Assembly (NCBI GenBank): GCA_944989445.1
Contig: CALYLW010000209.1
Span: 335,001 to 399,000, forward strand
Source of the DNA: Ampullaceana balthica
Lineage: Eukaryota; Mollusca; Gastropoda; Lymnaeidae
Direction: 5' to 3'
DNA length: 64,000 bases
Position 1 is the first letter of the stretch. Each line of letters begins with the position of its first letter. Positions 58,521 to 64,000 of this stretch are shown piece after piece. The notes beneath the pieces are model-generated. The model worked only from the letters and a program-made list of their open reading frames with translations. It searched no databases and was not told the origin of the DNA. The position numbers were made by a program, and so were the translations under genes.

Positions 58521-59434
58521 TATTTTGTAATAACCCAAATGTTTCATAATTTTAGTCTAACGATGCTTTGTAGGCTGAAATGAAGTATAATTATTACACT
58601 TTTTATAATTGTTTAAGATAAAATGTAATTTTTTATCTTTAAATTACCAATGTAATATTTGTTTGTTGTTTACATTTTAATACATTTTCTACGATTCTAT
58701 TCATCCAATAATGTTTCATACTTATATAATTTGAACCGACTTTATATTAATTTTATAGCAATTGCTTATATATTTACTATTTTTTCCTAGAATCGACAGA
58801 CGCTTATTTTAAGATTACATTTCTGTTTCATCCTGGTCAAAATGATATCAAAGTTTTTGTGAATATCACAAAGTTAGAATATCATACATTTTGTAATTAA
58901 AATTTATTAGCATATAAATTAAAAATGTACTCTGAAAGTTTTTTTCTTTCGTTTCTTTTGTTGGAGCTGTTCAATATTTTGTGTACATATAAATAATACA
59001 TTCGTTTAACTGGGTAGGAGATTAAGGGACTTAAAATAGTGTAATAGTTCGTAGGATAATTACAATATATTTTAAAGTGTATTACAGTCTAGTGCTTACA
59101 TTATTTTAGTTGAGTGTGTAACAGATTGAAGGTCCTGATTGTGCACAAGAATGTAAGAATTTTAAGTATGTACTCAAATTCGAATATTGTATTGTATATT
59201 TACCGTAAACGTTGAATCATTCACTATCACTCTCTCTTAAACCTTTTACAATAAAAACTAGCTCTGTTGTTTGGTATGATTCTGATAAAAATAATTTCTT
59301 TTAGTTAGTAAGATACTAACCCTGGAGTTGAATCAATGAAGATGTACTTATTGAAAACACGCGATTTACCTCTTTAAAGTTACTGACTCATATAATGTCG
59401 CGCAATTTGAAATGGAATTAGTATAATATAAGAA
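58521..59434. other. AT-rich sequence, nothing recognised
   Basis: No ORF or repeat end supported. Confidence 0.45.
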
Positions 59435-60590
59435 CACGAGAGCAATACCCGTGCGACGTGCGATGCTACGGGTAGGCACATTGAAAATAACTTTATTTGG
59501 ATTTGAGTTTCACATTCCACTTAATAATGAGTGTAAACGTATCAGGAAATTAGGGTAGTGATAAATCAAACCCCTTCTTTATAAAAATCACGATTTGTGT
59601 GTCTAGAAAATAGAAAGAAAGTATGATGAATTTAAATATTACCCATCAATTTTGGTATTTATGCTTGAATAACGCACGCTTTTCTCTATTTATTTTACCA
59701 GAATAACAAAGGTCCTTAACAGTTACAAAAATATAATGGGCAAGGCTAAATTTCTTTTTCCATGAATCAAAAAATGAAAACAATATCTTTGAATCCTTTG
59801 GTTCTAGGAAAAAGCTCCTAAAATCACCCACTCCATTTTATAAGCTAAGTATGAAATTAGTTCAAGACGTATAGAATACTTGTTTAGCATAGTAACAAAG
59901 CAATAAGTTTGTCGATAATTGTTTCACTTAAATAACGGATTATTTTTCTTTGTATTTATATTCAAGCATTTTTTCATTGTAGTTTTTTTAGCTTATAAAA
60001 TGACATATAAGTTAGGGCTTAATATATAACATATATTATGTAGGCATTTGATTTTAAAACAGAATAGTTTTTAAAAAAATCAGTCTGTATACAAAAATTT
60101 TTCCTCGTATAATATTGCTCAAATAAAATCAAGTTGTTATGTCAAAATATCAGTTACTGTTGGTGTATTTTTTGCCAGAACAGGGATAGGCACAATTTAA
60201 AAAAAAACTTTATTTGGTTTTGGGTCTCAAATTTCCCTTAAAAATGAATGTAAATGCATCATGAAATTAGGGTAGTGGTAAATCAACCCACTTCTTATAA
60301 CATTCACGATATGTGTGTCGAGAAAATAGAAAGTATGATGAATTTAAATATTAACCATCAATTTTGGTATGTCTGCTTTAATAACACATGCTTTTCTATA
60401 TATAATATACTCCTACAGAATATGAAAGGTACTTAACAGTTATAACAATCTAATCGGCAATGCTCAATTTCTTTTCACATGAATAAAAAAAAATCTTTCC
60501 ATATGATTCCTTTGGTTTTAAGAAAATGCTCTGAAAAACACCAATTCCATTGTATAGTTTAAGCATGAAATTTGTTTAAGACTAATTAGT
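59435..60590 (-). repeat. Family E repeat, copy 1 (two internal units of about 720 bp)
   Basis: Begins ACGAGAGCAATACCCGTGCG and GATGCTACGGGTAGGCACA. The reverse strand has a CCCGT...ACGGG stem near the end, as in Helitron 3' ends, but then CTCGT instead of CTAGT. A second unit starts at about 60,180 (GCCAGAACAGGGATAGGCAC) and is truncated. Confidence 0.6.
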
Positions 60591-62024
60591 TACTATTTGA
60601 GCCAGATAATATTTATTTGAATATGTATGCTTAGTGGAGGGTGGAAATATGGTTTATGGATGTCATGTTCTTATTTTCTTTTCACACGAATATTAACATA
60701 AATACAATGTTTGCATTTTTAAAATTCCTAGAGATTGATTTTCTAATAAATTACATCATTTTGAAAGGACTTTCCACTCTTTTCTTCTAGTATTAACAAG
60801 TTGACTCTTACCCCACTAACAAATGGTACATTTCAAAACGTCATAAAGTTGTACTCAATATAAAAATAGCTGTTCCACTCATTACCCACACTCATTGGTC
60901 CGTGCATATAAATCCTATATATAAACCATTTTCGTCTATAACATTACCGACTTTTTTTTCATTCCTTCTATTTCCTTGTGGGCAGTTTATGGAGCAATTG
61001 TTCCAGAAAAAAATAATCGTGTAAACTATTTAAGCACCGAAGGAAAATAAATCTCCCACCTAAAAATCATTGGCATTTCCTTCATCACTAATCACTTGCT
61101 TCATGCATTTTTTAAAATTTATAAATATAACTTACCTAGCATGTTTAACTTAATTTATGCAAAAGAATATTAACAGTGGCTAAGCTATAGTGTTTGGTAT
61201 CTGGTTTCACTCATGTGCTTTCTTTCTCTAATGCATTGAATACATTGTTAGTATTTGATTATTTATAACTAACTTTTAAAATGTCAAATACATTAAGTAT
61301 TTAAATTTAAGCATATATGAGGATATTACGAAAAGTGGTAAAATGATACTGTGTATTTGATAATAAACAAAATAATAGTATATCTATATAACTATTGCTA
61401 AAATATTATAGCCTACTAAAGAAAACAGTGACTATGGTTTGTAAACAGAACGTTAGGTAAATTAACGTTGAACATAAATGTAGACTGTTGGAGAAAGATT
61501 AAAGCAAATTACATTTTTCGAACGGCTGGATGACATACATCTCGAAAATACATAAAAGAAAACAGTGTAAAGATGTAATTTGCAAATATATATTAATTAT
61601 TTAAAATTTAAAAAAAAGGTATACGTCATCTTGTTAGAGGCGCAACATTACCACACATAAAAATAAAAACATTTCATCACATTTAGTTCACAACATAAAC
61701 ACACACACACACTCACTTTATTCACACACTTGCACACACAAACATAAACACACAAACAGATAGTACCATTATAAAAATCACATTTCATTGAAATAACCGC
61801 GGCTCTTTTTACTTTGTTTCCATTTTACAAATTAATATGAGCTCGAACTATGACGTAAAAGTCACAATATTTTATGTCGAGAAACGCCGTCTTGTTAATC
61901 TCGACACCAAAACTGTTTATTATTTTACGTCTTCAATAATTTATTTTATTTTCGGGAGTTACCCCGCATAGCGAGCACCACACACACGGCTTCGGACGCG
62001 CTTAGGCGCAATATATATAGGGAC
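60591..62024. other. AT-rich sequence with (CA)n, nothing recognised
   Basis: A CA-rich stretch lies at 61,697-61,760. About 61,965-62,010 is unusually G/C-rich. No gene. Confidence 0.45.
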
Positions 62025-63174
62025 GAGAGCAATGCCCGTGCGATGCTACGGGTAGGCACAATGAAAATAACTTTATTTGGATTTGAGTTTCACATTCCCC
62101 TTAATAATGAGTGTAAACGTATCAGGAAATTAGGGTAGTGATAAATCAAACCCCTTCTTTATAAAAATCACGATATGTGTGTCTAGAAAATAGAAAGTAT
62201 GATGAATTTAAATATTTCCCATCAATTTTGGTATTTCTGCTTTAATAAACGCACGCTTTTCTCGATATACTTTACCAGAATAACAAAGGTCCTTAACAGT
62301 TACAAAAATCTAATGGGCAAGGCTAAATTTCTTTTTCCATAAATCAAAAAATTAAAACAATATCTTTGATTCCTTTGGTTCTAGGGAAAAGCTCTTAAAA
62401 TCACCCACTCCATTTTATAAGCTAAGTATGAAATTAGTTCAAGACGAATAGGATATTTTTTTAGCATAGTAACAAAGCAATAAATTGGCAGATACTTGTT
62501 TCACTTAAATAACGGATTATTTTTCTTTGTATTTATATTCAAGCCTTTTTTCATTGTAGCTTTTTTAGCTTATAAAATGACATATAAGTTAGGGCTTAAT
62601 ATATAACATATATTATGTAGGCATTTGATTTTAAAACAGAATAGTTTTTAAAAAATCAGTCTGTATACAAAATTTTATCATCGTTGTATAATATTGCTCA
62701 AATAAAATCAAGTTGTTATGTCACAATATCAGTTGCTGTTAGTGTATTTTTTGCCAGAACAGGGGTAGGCACAATTACAAAAATAACTTTATTTTGTTTT
62801 GGGTCTCAAATTTCCCTTAAAATTGAATGTAAATGCATCATGAAATTAGGGTAGTGATAAATCAAACCACGTCTTATAAAATTCACGATATGTGTGTCGA
62901 GAAAATAGAAAGTATGATGAATTTAAATATTAACCATCAGTTTTTGGTATGTCTGCTTTAATAACGCATGCTTTTCTCTATATAATATACTCCTACAGAA
63001 TATGAAAGGTACTTAAGAGTTATAAAAATCTAATCGGCAAGGCTCAATTTATTTTCACATGAATAAAAAAAATTAAAAATATATTTCCATATGATTCCTT
63101 TGGTTCTAGGAAAATGCTCTGAAAAACACCAATTCCATTGTATAGTTTAAGCATGAAATTAGTTTAAAACGAAT
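62025..63174 (-). repeat. Family E repeat, copy 2
   Basis: Same two-unit structure as 59,435-60,590, with the clear stem CCCGTGCGATGCTACGGG. Interrupted at a TA by the PHD-finger transposon. Confidence 0.65.
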
Positions 63175-63176
63175 TA

Positions 63177-64000
63177 GAGTAATTTACCACCTCGCGAACG
63201 CCATACGCTAAAAATAGCACCATTTTTGGCTTTCATGCCCTAGTTACTAAACCGTTCGACACAAGGTAAAAACGAAAGTACCTACAAGTAGTATGACAAC
63301 AAGGCTACTATAATGACACAGCATTCTTGTATTACAATGCGGGGTTAGAGTGTAAAGTCCATTTTAGCGGACCCAGTTAGCTACCGCCTGCCGAACACTT
63401 TTTTGCTTAATTTACTTCAAAGCAGACACTTTTACCTCAAAGCAGACACAAAACAAAAATCATCAAAGAATCAATTTTTAGTGAATAGAGTCAATAAATA
63501 ACACTGGAGATGTCAATAATAATGTAATAAACGTTTATTAAAGAAATTAGAGCCCGAATCACTTAGATCTATATATACAAAATAATACTATAGGTAGATC
63601 TATAATTTATAGTCTAGTCAGGGCAGCAAACAGTGCACACAAAAGTGCCTTGCTTCAAAGATGCACAATTTTTCGTGCACTGTGCATGCCACCAGCCATC
63701 ACACACATCACATTGGACCCAAACCTCTGCCCCTCCCCCTTTTTTGCACCCATGACACATTCCTTCCAACAAGAGATTCTCTTCTTTATCTAAAGTATCG
63801 TCATCTGCAGCCATGTCAAGCTCCATTGTTTGAACCAACTGTGAGTCCTCACTGCTGCTATCAGATAGATCTATTACTGGATACTTCTTTACTTTCTTGG
63901 ACTCCACTATTTTCTTTTTTTTAATCTGCTCTTCTTCTCTCTTGCGTCTTTTTTCTTCCCTTTCTTGCTCTCTTTTCCTTTTTGTAGCCTCTTTTTGTGC
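63177..64000 (-). mobile_element. TA-flanked PHD-finger transposon, copy 2 (partial, runs off the window)
   Basis: Left end GAGTAATTTACCACCTCGCG right after TA at 63,175-63,176. The sequence is nearly identical to 6,258 onward, same orientation, 57 kb away. Its right end is beyond the window. Confidence 0.85.
63614..64000 (-). CDS. PHD-finger C-terminal part of a pogo-like transposase (partial, open)
   Basis: An open frame enters from the window edge and runs 128 codons to a stop at 63,614. First comes a basic/acidic coiled-coil-like stretch (KREQEREEKRRKREEEQ), then VIDLSDSSSEDSQLV, an acidic SUMO-interaction-like motif. The PHD finger follows, with CHGCKKGGG, WVQCDVCDGWWHAQC and CTVCCPD. 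Spacing of Cys/His fits a C4HC3 finger. Unlike copy 1, it has no shift or stop here, so the element outside the window may encode a full protein. PHD fingers bind histone tails; a targeting role is inference. Confidence 0.7.
   Translation of the reverse strand, partial: AQKEATKRKREQEREEKRRKREEEQIKKKKIVESKKVKKYPVIDLSDSSSEDSQLVQTMELDMAADDDTLDKEENLLLEGMCHGCKKGGGAEVWVQCDVCDGWWHAQCTKNCASLKQGTFVCTVCCPD

Overview
This is a window of an AT-rich animal genome. No intact host gene, rRNA or functional tRNA was found. Almost everything recognisable is mobile-element sequence in several generations, with elements nested inside one another, plus large minisatellite arrays. A spliced-looking exon, tRNA-derived SINE heads, long (TA)n runs, non-LTR retrotransposon tails, Helitron-type ends and Tigger, hAT and Ginger-like transposase remnants all say metazoan. 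A mollusc, perhaps a gastropod, is my best guess from the feel of the repeats, but that is inference only.

Layout. 1-9,240: a dispersed repeat ('family X'), a reverse Helitron-like element (family A, 1,743-2,986), a SINE (about 4,550), a 260-bp Helitron-like element (family D, 5,171-5,430), and a second X copy split by a 2.2-kb TA-flanked transposon whose protein ends in a PHD finger (6,258-8,460). 9,529-14,110: a MITE-like element, then a reverse X copy split by a 3.39-kb transposon with long TIRs, 4-bp CCGG target duplications and a Gypsy/Ginger-type integrase remnant (10,109-13,495), itself invaded by a LINE. 14,700-24,880: Helitron-like families B and D, a solo LTR with its 5-bp duplication (19,011-19,324), a GTAG microsatellite and further X copies. 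24,889-27,883: about 107 copies of a 28-bp minisatellite, just past the 3' end of a broken DUF7869-like gene (27,953-29,302, minus).

30,102-31,057: a deleted Tigger/pogo element retaining a PCNA-binding (PIP) box. 31,172-35,232: Helitron-like families C and A. 35,876-38,330: a tRNA-head/LINE-tail chimera and an X copy split by a LINE with a 12-bp target duplication. 38,620-41,785: interlocked 47-, 39- and 49-bp arrays containing a duplicated segment. 43,424-48,438: family-A elements arranged head to head as a roughly 5-kb imperfect palindrome. 48,450-49,505: foldback elements. 50,485-54,514: a second Ginger/KRBA2-like integrase cut in two by a 3,388-bp hAT element with a clean 8-bp duplication. 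54,745-58,520: an X copy split by two family-A elements. 59,435-64,000: two copies of family E, the second interrupted by another PHD-finger transposon that runs off the window.

The genes do not form a pathway. The biology here is the order of invasion: family X is the oldest layer and was hit independently by pogo/PHD, Ginger-like, LINE and Helitron-like elements. The best candidates for something undescribed are the CCGG-flanked Ginger-like element, the X family, the Helitron-like families with internal tandem repeats or tRNA-like segments, and the PHD-finger TA element.
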